The position numbers and the translations under genes are program-made. A DNA stretch of 64,000 nucleotides, taken from NCBI RefSeq assembly GCF_029027965.1, contig NZ_CP119082.1, forward strand, positions 290,001-354,000, written 5' to 3'. The stretch comes from Paracoccus sp. S3-43 (GTDB lineage Bacteria > Pseudomonadota > Alphaproteobacteria > Rhodobacterales > Rhodobacteraceae). Shown piece by piece: positions 9,832 through 19,185 of this stretch (its first letter is position 1; the number at the start of each line of letters is the position of its first letter). The notes under the pieces are model-generated. The model did no database searches. It was given only the letters and a program-made list of their open reading frames with translations, and was not told where the DNA came from.

Positions 9832-12233
9832 CTAGTCCCTTGATGGCCCAAAGGGCGTCGCGGCGGGAGAAGCCGAGGCTCGGGCGGAAGCCGTCGGCCT
9901 CGGCGATCCGGGTCAGCGCGGCCAGCGGCGCGCGGACCCTGCGCCACAGATCCTCGACCGAGGCGAAGGGCTGATCGGCGCGGGCGGTGACGATGGCGGC
10001 ACCGTGGGCATTGGCCAGCCCCTTGACCATCCGCAGCCCAAGGCGGACGGCGAAGCGGCTTTCGTCATTCTCGGACCGCCCGGTCGCTTCCAGGGTGCAG
10101 TCCCAGCGACTGGCGTTGACGCAGACCGGTCGGACCTCGACGCCATGGTCGCGGGCATCGCGGACGATCTGCGCCGGGGCATAGAAGCCCATCGGCTGGC
10201 TGTTCAGGAGCGCGGCGCAGAAGGCGTCGGGATGCCAGCACTTCAGCCAGGCCGAGGCATAGGCCAGCAGCGCGAAGCTGGCGGCGTGGCTTTCCGGGAA
10301 ACCATAGCTGCCGAAGCCCTCCAGCTGTCGGAAGGTGCGCTCAGCGAACTCGGGCTCGTAGCCGCGCGCCACCATGCCGGACACCAGCTTGTCCTTGAAG
10401 GCGCTGACCCCGCCGGTGAACTTGAAGGTGGCCATCGACTTTCGAAGCATGTCGGCCTCGCCCGGCGTAAAGCCGGCGCATTCGATGGCCACCCGCATGG
10501 CCTGTTCCTGGAACAAGGGCACGCCCAGGGTCTTTCCCAGCACCTTTTCCAGCTCCGGCGTCGGATACTCGACCGGCTCCTTGCCCTCGCGGCGGCGCAG
10601 ATAGGGATGAACCATGTCGCCCTGGATCGGCCCCGGCCGGACGATGGCGACCTGCACCACCAAGTCGTAATAGGTGCGCGGCTTCAGGCGCGGCAGCATC
10701 GCCATCTGCGCCCGGCTCTCGATCTGGAAGGTGCCGAGCGTGTCGGCCTTGCGGATCATCGCATAGGTGCGCGAGTCTTCGGCGGGAATGGTGGCGAGAT
10801 CGTAGGAGACGCCCTTGTGGTCCTCGATCAAGGCCAGCCCCTTGGCCATGCAGGTGAGCATGCCGAGCGCCAGCACATCGACCTTCATGAACCGCAGCGC
10901 GTCGATGTCGTCCTTGTCCCATTCGATGATCTGCCGGTCTTCCATGGCGGCCGGCTCGATCGGCACCAGGTCGTCGAGCCGATCCTGGGTCAGCACAAAC
11001 CCGCCCGGATGCTGCGACAGGTGCCGGGGCACGCCCATCAACTGCCTGGCCAGATCCAGGGTCAGGCGCAGCCGCCGGTCAGCGGGGTCGAGGTTCAACG
11101 CCCTGATCTGCTCGTCCGACACCCCGTCCTCTGACCAAGCCCAGATCTGGCTGGAGATCGCTTGGATCAGATCCTCGGGCAGGCCTATGGCCTTGCCCAC
11201 GTCGCGCAGCGCGCCCCGGGCGCGGTAGCGGATCACCGTGGCGCAAAGGGCGGCGCGGTCCCGGCCATAGGTCTGGTAGACCCACTGGATCACCTCCTCG
11301 CGGCGCTCGTGCTCGAAATCCACGTCGATGTCGGGCGGCTCGCGGCGTTCCTCGCTGACGAAGCACTCGAAGAGCAGGTCGTTGCGGCCCGGATCGATGG
11401 CGGTGATGCCCAGCACATAGCACACGGCGCTGTTCGCCGCCGAGCCGCGCCCCTGACAGAGGATGTCGCGGGAGCGGGCGAAGCGGACGATGCTGTGGAC
11501 CGTCAGGAAATACGGCGCATAGTCGAGCTTCTCGATCAGCGCCAACTCGTGAGACAGGCTGGCCGTGACCTCCGGGGGCACGCCTTCGGGGTAGCGCCCC
11601 TTGGCGCCCTCCCAGGTGAGCCGCGCCAGCGTTTCCTGGGGAGTCAGGGAGGGGTCGTCGCGTTCCTCGGGATACTGGTAGCGGAGTTCGTCCAGCGAAA
11701 ACCGGCAGCGATCCATGATCTCGACGGTCCGCGCCAGGGCCTCGGGATAGCGGCTGAACAGCCGGTGCATTTCCGCGGGCGGCTTCAGGTAACGATCGGC
11801 ATGGCGCTCGCGGCGAAAGCCCAGGGCCTCGACGGTGACATTGTGGCGGATCGCCGTCACCACGTTCTGGAGGATACGACGCGACGGGTCGTGATACAGG
11901 ACATCGTTCGTCACCACGGTCGGCACGCCGATCTGGACAGCAAGGTTTGACAGCTCGTGCAGCCGCAGTTGGTCATTCGGGCGGCGGCGCAGGGTCAGCG
12001 CGAGATAGGCACGGTCCTCGAACAGGTCGCGCAGCCGCCGCAGGCGCAGCGCGCAGACATCATCCGCAAGGTCCGGCACCAGAACGGCGATCAGGCCCTC
12101 GGCGTAATCGGCCAGATCCGACCAGTCCAGACGGCACTTGCCCTTGCCCGCCCGGCTCTTGCCCAGGGTCAGCAACCGGCAGAGACGGGCATAAGCCGCC
12201 CGGTCGGTCGGATAGACCAGCAGCGCGGTGCCG
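9832..12233 (-). pseudogene. dnaE2: Error-prone DNA polymerase DnaE2, main segment, 5' truncated
   Basis: About 800 codons of the C-family translesion polymerase used after DNA damage with ImuA and ImuB. Visible are the end of the PHP domain ([23 protein letters not shown]), the catalytic [12 protein letters not shown] (PDxDxDF), and the finger and helix-hairpin-helix regions. The first 90-100 residues expected for DnaE2 are missing because an IS3-family element begins at the left edge of the fragment; imuA and imuB are not in the window. A further IS481 element cuts off the C-terminal OB domain. The open frame extends into the IS3 end, but such a product would lack an intact PHP domain. Confidence 0.93.
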
Positions 12234-12267
12234 TGGACTGCCCCCACGGAGTGGTCCGGGTTGATTG

Positions 12268-13083
12268 TTAGTGCATCGTCGGCCGCTGGTCTATTGGGAT
12301 GAGGGCTTCCGGTGCGGGCGGGCGGTATCCCAGGGAGCTGTGCGGCCTGACAGTGTTGTAGTGGCGGCGCCATCGCTCGATGAGGATCTGGGCCTCCCTA
12401 AGCGAATAGAAGACTTCTGCGTCCAGGAGTTCGTCGCGGAATCGAGCGTTGAAGCTCTCGCAATACCCGTTCTCCCAGGGTGAACCCGGCTCGATGAACG
12501 CGGTCTTGGCACCAACTGCGCCGATCCAGCCCTGCACCTTCTTGGCAATGAATTCCGCGCCATTGTCGGACCTTATGAACGCAGGCGGGCCACGCAAGAT
12601 GAACAGCTCCGTCAGGGCGTCGATTACGTCGGTGGAATTGAGCTTGCGGTTTGCACGGATCACCAGCGCCTCCTTCGTGAATTCGTCGATGATATTGAGC
12701 GTCCGAAACAGCCGTCCGTCATGTGTCCGGTCCTGAACGAAATCATAGGACCAGACGTGGTTCGGGTGCTCCGGTCGGAGACGGACGCAGGACCCGTCGT
12801 TCAACCAGAGCCGACCCTTCTTTGCCTGCTTTTGTGGGATCTTCAGCCCTTCACGCCGCCATATCCGTTCCACGCGTTTATGATTTACATGCCAACCGGC
12901 GTTGTTCAGCAGTCCGGTGATCATCCGATAGCCATATCGCCCGTAGGTGCGAGCGAGCGCGATGATGTCCTCCGTCAGCCGTTCTTCGTCCGGGGCGCCG
13001 CAAGGAACCTTGCGTTGCGTTGAGCGGTGCTGCCCGAGGGTGCGGCAGGCGCGGCGCTCGGATATGCCAAGCGCCTGCCGCAC
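12268..13083 (-). CDS. IS3-family transposase OrfB, copy A
   Basis: 271 aa from an apparent GTG start; in the living element OrfB is made as an OrfAB fusion by frameshifting. The rve/DDE core shows [21 protein letters not shown] and [18 protein letters not shown], supplying D, D and E. The C-terminal [13 protein letters not shown] is typical of IS3 transposases. It overlaps nothing else and ends close to the right inverted repeat. Confidence 0.9.
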   Translation of the reverse strand: MRQALGISERRACRTLGQHRSTQRKVPCGAPDEERLTEDIIALARTYGRYGYRMITGLLNNAGWHVNHKRVERIWRREGLKIPQKQAKKGRLWLNDGSCVRLRPEHPNHVWSYDFVQDRTHDGRLFRTLNIIDEFTKEALVIRANRKLNSTDVIDALTELFILRGPPAFIRSDNGAEFIAKKVQGWIGAVGAKTAFIEPGSPWENGYCESFNARFRDELLDAEVFYSLREAQILIERWRRHYNTVRPHSSLGYRPPAPEALIPIDQRPTMH

Positions 13084-13115
13084 ATGATCGATGCACTTGC
13101 GACGGCGCGAAGGGC

Positions 13116-13394
13116 TTAGAAGTTTCCCCGTGCAGCCTCGCTCAGGATCATCTTGTCCAAGGTCAGATCTGACACCGCGCGCCGCAACCGCTGGTTCTCC
13201 GCCTCAAGCTCCTTGAGACGCTTCAGCTGATCCCGGTTCATGCCGCCATACTGCTTGCGCCAGCGATAATACGTCGGCTCGGTCACGCCGATCTGCCGCA
13301 CCGCGTCGGAAATCGCCATTCCCTGTCCATGAAGCACTTCGATCTGTCGAAGCTTCAGAACGATGTCTTCCGGTTTGTCTCGCTTGCCTGCCAT
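13116..13394 (-). CDS. IS3-family transposase OrfA, copy A
   Basis: 92 aa from MAGKRDKPEDIVLKL; this start is preferred to an in-frame one 16 codons earlier because of the GGAGG-like sequence just before it. Helix-turn-helix (VRQIGVTEPTYYRWRKQYGG) and a leucine-zipper tail (LKELEAENQRLRRAVSDL), ending DKMILSEAARGNF, which is the signature end of IS407-group OrfA. It acts as the DNA-binding half of OrfAB. Confidence 0.9.
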   Translation of the reverse strand: MAGKRDKPEDIVLKLRQIEVLHGQGMAISDAVRQIGVTEPTYYRWRKQYGGMNRDQLKRLKELEAENQRLRRAVSDLTLDKMILSEAARGNF

Positions 13395-13460
13395 CTGATG
13401 GTCCTCCTGAACAGGATATTTGTATCCCAGTTGGCGGACCACTTCAGTGGGGGCACTCCA

Positions 13461-14316
13461 GAGCAGGCAGTTCGTCTCCCGGGATTATGCGATGGAGCTG
13501 ATCGAAGCCTCCCCATACAAGGATGTCGGGGCACGTCTCGACGACATCGATCTTGCGGGCATTTACCAGCAGCGCCTCGAGCGGCGGAAGCAGTTCAATC
13601 GCAAGAAATACCCAGCTGTGGTTGAGCCGGAGCCTGAACCTCTTTCCAACCGGATTGACCTGTTGCAGCCTCAACACGTTCCTGTGGCTTCCCCGGATTC
13701 AGAGCCCGTGGCAGGAATCCGGCCGCACAGGGTCCAAACACCAGCGGCGAACTTCAAGGTCCGGCTCTGGAAATCGCTGTATCCGGTTGAGGTGCCATCC
13801 GACATCGCCGCTGCGCTTCACTATATTGATGTTGCAAGCCGTTCCGTGACGTTGAGTGACGGCGCTGTTGTCAAGGACAAAGGCGACAGCATCGTTACTA
13901 CGAGATCGACTGATCTTTCGATACGTCTGATGGCCTTGGAAGCAAAGGCAAAAGGCTGGAGTGTCTGTGATATCGCAGGCAGTCGGGAATTTGTTGCGCG
14001 GATGACAATCGAGTGCGCCGAACTTGGGATGAGGCCGGTCGGTCTCGATGAAAGGGCCAATGCCCTGATAGCTGCCACCCTGGCCGAAGCCGGCTATGAC
14101 CTGGCAGAACTCGGTCGCCCGGGCCCCGACGCAAAGGCGGCTGAGACGGCGCCGGAGAGTTCCGCGCCCTCAACCAAGGAGAAGCCTACCGACGTCGTGC
14201 CTGAGGCGACGAGACCTGTGTCGGAAGCTGCTACGCCAAGCGACCCTGCGGAGGCCGCCAGCGACCTTGACGCAGACAGCACCGACGCGGACACGGACAT
14301 CAAACCCAGCCTATGA
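13461..14316 (+). pseudogene. Relaxase-like protein, C-terminal fragment with LPD7-type domain
   Basis: About 285 codons with the 5' part removed at the IS3 element. The stretch LWKSLYPVEVPSDIAAALHYIDVASRSVTLSDGAVVKDKGD, followed by LMALEAKAKGW and F.ARMTIECAELGM, resembles the large polyvalent protein domain 7 found at the C-terminus of plasmid relaxases and DNA primases. A long acidic, Ala/Pro/Thr-rich tail follows. The relaxase catalytic domain is absent. It indicates that a conjugative or mobilisable element contributed this DNA. Family assignment is from pattern only. Confidence 0.6.
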
Positions 14317-14418
14317 TGGCGCCTCAGAAACTCCATTCGCCGCCACCATAAGGTGGCGGCTCACAGGATCGAGCTGCTTGCAAGAGAGGGCTAATCTCAA
14401 CTTGTCGCGGCTCCCGGT

Positions 14419-14440
14419 GATAGCATCCTAGGATAATATT
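14419..14440 (+). repeat. 22-bp repeat R1
   Basis: First of three related 22-bp units with consensus GATAGCRT, seven variable bases, then TRMTATT. R1 has the 10-bp palindrome ATCCTAGGAT at its centre. It lies in the 230-bp gene-free stretch (14317-14548) between the relaxase fragment and IS481 copy B. Its role is unknown; see the findings. Confidence 0.7.
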
Positions 14441-14519
14441 GTAATAGCTGCCGTTGGAATTGTCGCCTTGGCCCTGAGGGCGGCGCTGATGCGATCATGG
14501 CTTTTTCCCGGCGGGAGGT

Positions 14520-14541
14520 GATAGCGTGCCAGGATGCTATT
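14520..14541 (+). repeat. 22-bp repeat R2
   Basis: Second unit of the GATAGC repeat family. It starts GATAGCGT and ends TGCTATT, so its ends form an inverted pair ATAGC...GCTAT. It lies 3 bp left of the CTAG duplicated by IS481 copy B. Confidence 0.7.
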
Positions 14542-14548
14542 GCCCTAG

Positions 14549-15561
14549 ATGTTTGATCCCACGGTTTGATGGTGCGATCCTTTCTCAGGGATGGAGGGAA
14601 GCATTATGGGCCAGGTTCGTCACGGGAGCGCCACGACCACGCACGCCGTCAGAGCTGCAATACAACGATCGCAAGCTTCGCTCGCGACGCTGAGCCGGGA
14701 GCTCGGCATTAACCCCAAGACAGTGGCGAAGTGGCGCAAGCGAGCGACGGTCGATGATCTCAAGACAGGGCCGAAGGAGCCACGCTCCACGGTTTTGACA
14801 GAAGCCGAGGAGGCGGCCATCGTCGCGTTCAGGCTGCACACGCTTTTGCCGCTGGACGACTGCCTCTATGCCCTGCAGCCATCAATTCCACACCTGACAC
14901 GCTCAGCGCTGCATCGGTGCCTTCAGCGCCACGGCATCTCTCGACTGCCCGACGTGGAAGGCGACAAGCCGAAACGGTCGAAGTTCAAGCGCTACCCTAT
15001 CGGCTTCTTTCATATCGACATCGCCGAGGTGCAGACTGCTGAAGGCAAGCTTTACCTGTTCGTCGGCATTGACCGCACGAGCAAGTTTGCCGTGACCCAG
15101 CTCGTCGACAAGGCGGACAGGAAGACAGCTTGGGAGTTCCTGCAGCACATGCTCGAAGCCGTGCCCTATCAGGTCCATACCATCCTCACCGACAACGGTA
15201 TTCAGTTCGCCGAGCAGCCTCGGAACCGGAACACCATCTATTCCAGACCTATGCGCTTTGACATGATCTGCGAGGCCAACGGCATTGAGCACCGCCTGAC
15301 GAAGCCCAACCACCCGTGGACCAACGGTCAGGTCGAGCGGATGAACCGCACGATCAAGGACGCCACCGTCAAACGCTTTCACTACACCAGCCACGACGAG
15401 CTCCGCACGCATCTCGCCGACTTCATGGCAGCCTACAACTTCGCGCGTAGGCTCAAGACCCTCGGCGGCCTCACGCCCTACGAATACATCTGCAAGATCT
15501 GGACATCAGAGCCAGACAGATTCATCCTAAACCCGATCCACCAGATGCCGGGACTGAACAT
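14549..15561. mobile_element. IS481-family insertion sequence, copy B
   Basis: 1013 bp, transposase on the plus strand, same ends as copy A. It is flanked by CTAG at 14545-14548 and 15562-15565. It splits the repeat array, with R1 and R2 on one side and R3 plus the palindrome on the other. Copies A and B are inverted relative to each other, 4.7 kb apart, so recombination between them would invert the dnaE2-relaxase segment. Confidence 0.93.
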
Positions 15562-15565
15562 CTAG
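14591..15565 (+). CDS. IS481-family transposase, copy B
   Basis: 324 aa, identical to copy A except for the last residue. It has an N-terminal HTH and an rve DDE core (FFHIDIAEV, LTDNGIQFAE, NGQVERMNRT). Translation ends at TAG within the right CTAG (15563-15565), so here too the stop codon comes from the target site. The start ATG follows GGAGGGAAGC. Confidence 0.92.
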   Translation: MEGSIMGQVRHGSATTTHAVRAAIQRSQASLATLSRELGINPKTVAKWRKRATVDDLKTGPKEPRSTVLTEAEEAAIVAFRLHTLLPLDDCLYALQPSIPHLTRSALHRCLQRHGISRLPDVEGDKPKRSKFKRYPIGFFHIDIAEVQTAEGKLYLFVGIDRTSKFAVTQLVDKADRKTAWEFLQHMLEAVPYQVHTILTDNGIQFAEQPRNRNTIYSRPMRFDMICEANGIEHRLTKPNHPWTNGQVERMNRTIKDATVKRFHYTSHDELRTHLADFMAAYNFARRLKTLGGLTPYEYICKIWTSEPDRFILNPIHQMPGLNI

Positions 15566-15606
15566 GTTGCTATTGTGATAGCTTCGGGCGTGTTCTTCGG
15601 CGGAAT

Positions 15607-15628
15607 GATAGCATAATAGAGTAATATT
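15607..15628 (+). repeat. 22-bp repeat R3
   Basis: Third GATAGC unit (GATAGCAT, seven bases, TAATATT). It overlaps the left arm of the large palindrome at 15608-15651. Another GATAGC with a neighbouring inverted GCTAT lies at about 15570-15584. Confidence 0.7.
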
Positions 15629-15651
15629 ACACTATTACTCTATTATGCTAT
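15608..15651. repeat. 44-bp perfect palindrome (19-bp arms, 6-nt loop)
   Basis: Arms ATAGCATAATAGAGTAATA at 15608-15626 and its exact reverse complement at 15633-15651, loop TTACAC. It is AT-rich in otherwise GC-rich DNA and has no T-run, so it does not look like a simple terminator. It could be a protein-binding site (partition, replication or transfer control) or a bidirectional stop between the IS481 transposase and the convergent gene ending at 15688. Confidence 0.8.
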
Positions 15652-15687
15652 GCAACGTCGCCGCACGCCGTCACCCTCGATCTCCGC

Positions 15688-15999
15688 TCACCGTGCGCTT
15701 CCGCAGCGATAGAAGTCCTCATAGGTATCCTGTCGGGTGTTGTCGTAGTCGATGCAGAGGCCGGCCTCGTCGATCCGGGCCTTGAGGATCTTGGCTTCGT
15801 TGCAGTCGCCCAGGCTGATGCCGTTGGCATCGCCGGCGGAGTCCATGCAGGCGGTATAGGCCGCGGCGAAGTCGTCCACCAAGCGCATTTCCTTGCGGCT
15901 GAGCGGGCCGCCGGGGAACAGGGCGGTGGCGGCGACGAGGGCGATGATCAGGAGAATAGCGGCGCCGGCGGCGGCGATCAGGAGGCACGTGCGGGTCAT
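15688..15999 (-). CDS. Small membrane-anchored or exported protein
   Basis: 103 aa. The hydrophobic N-terminal segment (LLIAAAGAAILLIIALVAATALF, residues 6-28) is a signal anchor or signal peptide. The rest is acidic with four cysteines (C51, C66, C82, C99) that may form disulfides in the periplasm. A good ribosome binding site AAGGA sits 7 nt before the ATG. I do not recognise the family. It is the last of three consecutive exported-protein genes on this strand. Confidence 0.65.
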   Translation of the reverse strand: MTRTCLLIAAAGAAILLIIALVAATALFPGGPLSRKEMRLVDDFAAAYTACMDSAGDANGISLGDCNEAKILKARIDEAGLCIDYDNTRQDTYEDFYRCGSAR

Positions 16000-16061
16000 G
16001 TCGGTGTCCTTTCCGAAGGGGGGCGGCAGTGCGCCGCCCCGATGGGCAGTCCGTGGGCGGA

Positions 16062-16538
16062 TCAGCGGCGGATCAGCGCGGCGAAGTTCTCGAAGCTGCC
16101 GGTCTCAGTAGCGCGGTAGCCCAGCCGGGCGGCGGCGGCGAAGGGATCGTCGATCGGGCCCAGGCCGGGATGGCAGGCGCGCAGATACATCGTGGTGATC
16201 AGCGTGGTGGCGCCCGCCGGGGTGACCAGGTCGAGCGCGGTATAGCTGGCGTCGCCCGCCATGAAGGCCGGGCGCGTGCCGCTGCAGAACACCTGCACGG
16301 GCGAGGGTTCGCCCCAGTCGAGGCCGCTAGCCGGGGTGTCGGGATCGTCCGAGACTGCCTGGCGCAGGGTGACCATCACCAGGTCGCCGGGCACAGCGGC
16401 GCTGCCCTGGCCGACAACCTGGCGCGAGGTCTGGTCGTAGTGGATGCACTCTCCCATGTGGCAGCGGGCCAGATACGGCTCGGCCTGGGCGAGGGCGGCG
16501 GGCAGGGCGAAGGCGGCGGCAAGGAGGAAGGGCTTCAT
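16062..16538 (-). CDS. Exported protein of unknown function
   Basis: 158 aa from MKPFLLAAAFALPAALAQAEPY, a clear Sec signal peptide with cleavage likely after AQA. The mature part has four cysteines (RCHMGEC, VFCSG, ACHPG). Preferred start is ATG at 16538; a GTG four codons earlier is possible. No known domain is recognised. It lies 45 bp downstream of the large exported protein gene. Confidence 0.65.
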   Translation of the reverse strand: MKPFLLAAAFALPAALAQAEPYLARCHMGECIHYDQTSRQVVGQGSAAVPGDLVMVTLRQAVSDDPDTPASGLDWGEPSPVQVFCSGTRPAFMAGDASYTALDLVTPAGATTLITTMYLRACHPGLGPIDDPFAAAARLGYRATETGSFENFAALIRR

Positions 16539-16583
16539 GGGTGTCTCCACAGTCGGAAGGGGTCTTCGGAAAGAAGGGCGAGG

Positions 16584-18668
16584 TCAGTCGACGCAGCGGT
16601 CAGGCCTGTCGAGGCAGAGGTCCAGGGTGGCGGGCGCGTCGGGATCGTGATCCGCGCGCAGGGGACCCGGCTCCAACGTGATCTCGGTGAGGCGCCAGAC
16701 GCCCGGCGCCCCGGCCGGCGTCAGGGTGCCGGACAGCGTCCGCGCGCCGCTTTTCCCCTGGGCCTGCAGGCTGACCTCGTAGCGGGTCTCGCGGAAGAGT
16801 CCGCCATGCCGGGTCAGGGTGGCGGCGAGCGGCAGGTGGCAGATGAGCCGGCGCAGCGGCACCATGCCGCGCTCCCCCACGTCGAGAGCGGCGTCGCGCA
16901 GATCCTCCTCCGCCTCGGCCTCCTCGTAAAGACGCCCGCACCGGGCCTCGCCATGTTGCTGCTGGAAGGCGGCCGACAACTCCTGGCACTGGCGGTGCAG
17001 GCCGGCCAGCCGGGGCGTGTCCGGGTAGCGGGCGCAGGTGAGCAGCGCCGCCGAGGCCGGGCTGCCGGGCTCGAGGTCCGCATAGGCCGTCGCCAGGCGC
17101 TCGGCTTCCGCCGCCAGCACCCGGTCGCGCTTGGGGGCCACGCGGGCCTCGGCCTCCTGTGCGACCGCACGCAGCGCGGCCACGGCCGCGTCGAAGGCGT
17201 CGCTTGCCGGGCGCGGGCCAAAATCCGGCAGGACCGCATAGCCGTCGGTGGCAAGCGCCTCCTCGTAGCTCTCGCCGACCGCCTCGGCCTTGGCCGCCAT
17301 CTCGGCGATCCGCGCCTTCCCGACACGTTCCAGATGCGCGGCGGCGATCTCCTCGCAGCCCCCGGTGATGCGGGCGGCGGGCGTGGCGTCCATGCCGGCC
17401 GTGGCGGCGCCGATGCGCCGCACGCAATGGCTGGTGATCGCCGGGATGTCGGTCTCGTCCGCGACCCCTTGCGCCAGCTCCTGCGCCAGCACCGGGACGG
17501 CGGTCTCGAGGAGGCGGGCGGTGGCGGGCCTCAGGACATGGTCGATCTCCTCGCGCGAGAGGCCGGTGTCGCGTAGCGCCGCCGCATCGATGGTGAGCCA
17601 GTTGGCGGCGCGGTAGGCTTCCAGGGTGACCGGCGTCGCCGCCAGGCGGGTGATGGTGGCGCGCAGCTTGTCCATGCCGGCGATGCGCGCCTCGATCCGG
17701 GGCCAGGCCTGGGCCACCAGCGTCTCGTAGCGGTTGCTGGCGCAGCTCTGCGACAGCGCAATGGTGGCTTCGGCGATCTCGCGCGTCCAGTGTTCCAGCG
17801 GCAGGCCGGAAGCGATCTCCAGGAGCGTCTCCTCGCCGACCCTGCCGAAGCCGGGCGACATCACGTTGGTGCTGGTGCCGTCCATCGTCGCGCAAAGCCG
17901 CGCGGGATCGGTCTCGGCCATGGCGGTCACGTCGCGGCCCGCCAGCAGCAGCGCCAGGGCGCGGCTGTCCTGCAGCTCGGTCAGGAGTTCCGCCTCGGTC
18001 CGGTCGCGGCTGGCCCGCCAGGCGTCGCGCATGGCGGGCAACAGCGCCGCCGCCTCGTCGCCCTCGATCTCGCCCGCCAGGATGCGGGCGCGCTCGACCA
18101 TGCGCGCGCCCATCGTCTTCAGCCCCTCCTGAACGGCCTGGCGCTTGGTCTGCTGGTCAAGCGGCGGCAGCAGCACCGGCGGCGGCAGCGCCTCGGCGGC
18201 GGCGCGGGCGGCGGCCAGATCGGCGGGAGAGGGTGCGTCCGCCTCCAGCATCACCAGCACGGCATCGTAGCGGGCGGCAGGGGCGTCCGCCGGCGCGAAG
18301 ACGAAGGCCTCGCAATCGGGCAGGGGGGCGCCGTCGAAGCCCATGGGCCGCAGCGTGGGCGCGTCGCCCTCCACGCCCTCCAGCCTGGCCTTAGGATAGG
18401 TGGCGGCCTGGTCGAGGACGACCGGCTGTCCCGCCAGGAACTCGGCCGGCAGGTGCCAGTCCCGTCCCGAGATGCGGTTGTCCTGCCCGCGCCAGAACAG
18501 CCGGATGTTGGGCTCGTCCTCCGGGGCGACGCGCAGCTCCAGGACATGGCCGCGGCCGTCGCAGGTGACAGACTGCGAGGTGTAATAGCGGGCCTCGGCG
18601 GCAAGCGCGGGCGAGACAAGACACAGCGTGGCCACGGAGCCGAGCAGGGCGGGAAAAGATCGGGTCAT
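16584..18668 (-). CDS. Large exported protein of unknown function
   Basis: 694 aa. Signal peptide MTRSFPALLGSVATLCLVSPALAAEA; start chosen at 18668 because AAGGA precedes it by 6 nt and the signal peptide begins there, although the frame is open 32 codons further. The body is Ala/Glu/Arg-rich and mostly helical with scattered cysteines (for example CDGRGH, LCATMDG, SQSCASN, SHCVRRIG, GCEEIAAAH, RRLICHLPL). No catalytic motif is recognised. It is the first of three exported-protein genes on this strand, so they may act together in the periplasm. Confidence 0.65.
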   Translation of the reverse strand: MTRSFPALLGSVATLCLVSPALAAEARYYTSQSVTCDGRGHVLELRVAPEDEPNIRLFWRGQDNRISGRDWHLPAEFLAGQPVVLDQAATYPKARLEGVEGDAPTLRPMGFDGAPLPDCEAFVFAPADAPAARYDAVLVMLEADAPSPADLAAARAAAEALPPPVLLPPLDQQTKRQAVQEGLKTMGARMVERARILAGEIEGDEAAALLPAMRDAWRASRDRTEAELLTELQDSRALALLLAGRDVTAMAETDPARLCATMDGTSTNVMSPGFGRVGEETLLEIASGLPLEHWTREIAEATIALSQSCASNRYETLVAQAWPRIEARIAGMDKLRATITRLAATPVTLEAYRAANWLTIDAAALRDTGLSREEIDHVLRPATARLLETAVPVLAQELAQGVADETDIPAITSHCVRRIGAATAGMDATPAARITGGCEEIAAAHLERVGKARIAEMAAKAEAVGESYEEALATDGYAVLPDFGPRPASDAFDAAVAALRAVAQEAEARVAPKRDRVLAAEAERLATAYADLEPGSPASAALLTCARYPDTPRLAGLHRQCQELSAAFQQQHGEARCGRLYEEAEAEEDLRDAALDVGERGMVPLRRLICHLPLAATLTRHGGLFRETRYEVSLQAQGKSGARTLSGTLTPAGAPGVWRLTEITLEPGPLRADHDPDAPATLDLCLDRPDRCVD

Positions 18669-18939
18669 GGGAAATCCTTCTTGTGCGGGCGCAAGAGCGA
18701 GAGGCGGTGACGGCAAGTCGTAGGTGGACAGAGCGTGAGGCAGGTTCAGCCGACTGGGCCGCAAATCCGGGGCCTGCCAAGCCTCCGGCGCCGTCGGTGA
18801 AAGCGATGCCTGTCAGTCGGGACCATGAACTGGAGATGTCTAAGGATCGGGCAATCTCCAGGGAACGATCAGCGAATATCCTAAAATGGGATAATACTGA
18901 AACGGGATTATCGGCGCAAGCGAAAGCAAAGGCTTGCGC

Positions 18940-19185
18940 ATGTCCCGTTCCCTTCGGTCCCCGCTCCATGTGTCGATGATGACCGTTCTTCGGCGGGAGC
19001 GGGGGCGGAGCGCCCTGACGCAAGCCGAACTGGCGGGGCGCCTGCGCCGGCCGCAGTCATATGTCGCCAAGGTCGAGACGGGCGAGCGACGTCTGGATGT
19101 GGTCGAGTTCGTTGAATACGTCCGGGCCCTCGGACTGGAACCGGCCCGCCTCCTCGCGCTGATCCTGGAAGGCGAGCAGGGGTAG
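18940..19185 (+). CDS. XRE-family HTH transcriptional regulator (small)
   Basis: 81 aa from ATG 18940. A lambda-repressor-like helix-turn-helix covers nearly the whole protein: VLRRERGRSALTQAELAGRLRRPQSYVAKVETGERRLDVVEFVEYVRALG. Q-A-E-L-A and S-Y-V-A-K-V-E-T-G are the classic positions of the fold. It is divergent from the exported-protein genes, with 271 bp between the two starts, and may regulate them or itself. Upstream sequence is AT-richer (around 18880-18905) and could hold the promoter. Confidence 0.8.
   Translation: MSRSLRSPLHVSMMTVLRRERGRSALTQAELAGRLRRPQSYVAKVETGERRLDVVEFVEYVRALGLEPARLLALILEGEQG

Larger units (their letters stand above)
12234..13460. mobile_element. IS3-family (IS407-group) insertion sequence, copy A
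   Basis: 1227 bp, with inverted repeats TGGAGTGCCCCCAC and TGGACTGCCCCCAC at the two ends. It is the same element as 47830-49056 in opposite orientation. No target duplication is visible: one flank is dnaE2 and the other a relaxase-like gene. This suggests the present junction arose by recombination between copies or an adjacent deletion rather than by a simple insertion. Confidence 0.92.

Noticed and set aside
14419..15651. Possible CRISPR array
   Set aside because: Only three diverged 22-bp units at irregular distances, with internal dyads and no spacer-like regularity; no cas genes in the window.
16029..18710. Long plus-strand frames (up to 515 aa) opposite the exported-protein genes
   Set aside because: They mirror GC-rich minus-strand genes that have signal peptides and ribosome sites; the plus-strand products are low-complexity Gly/Ala/Arg/Gln-rich.
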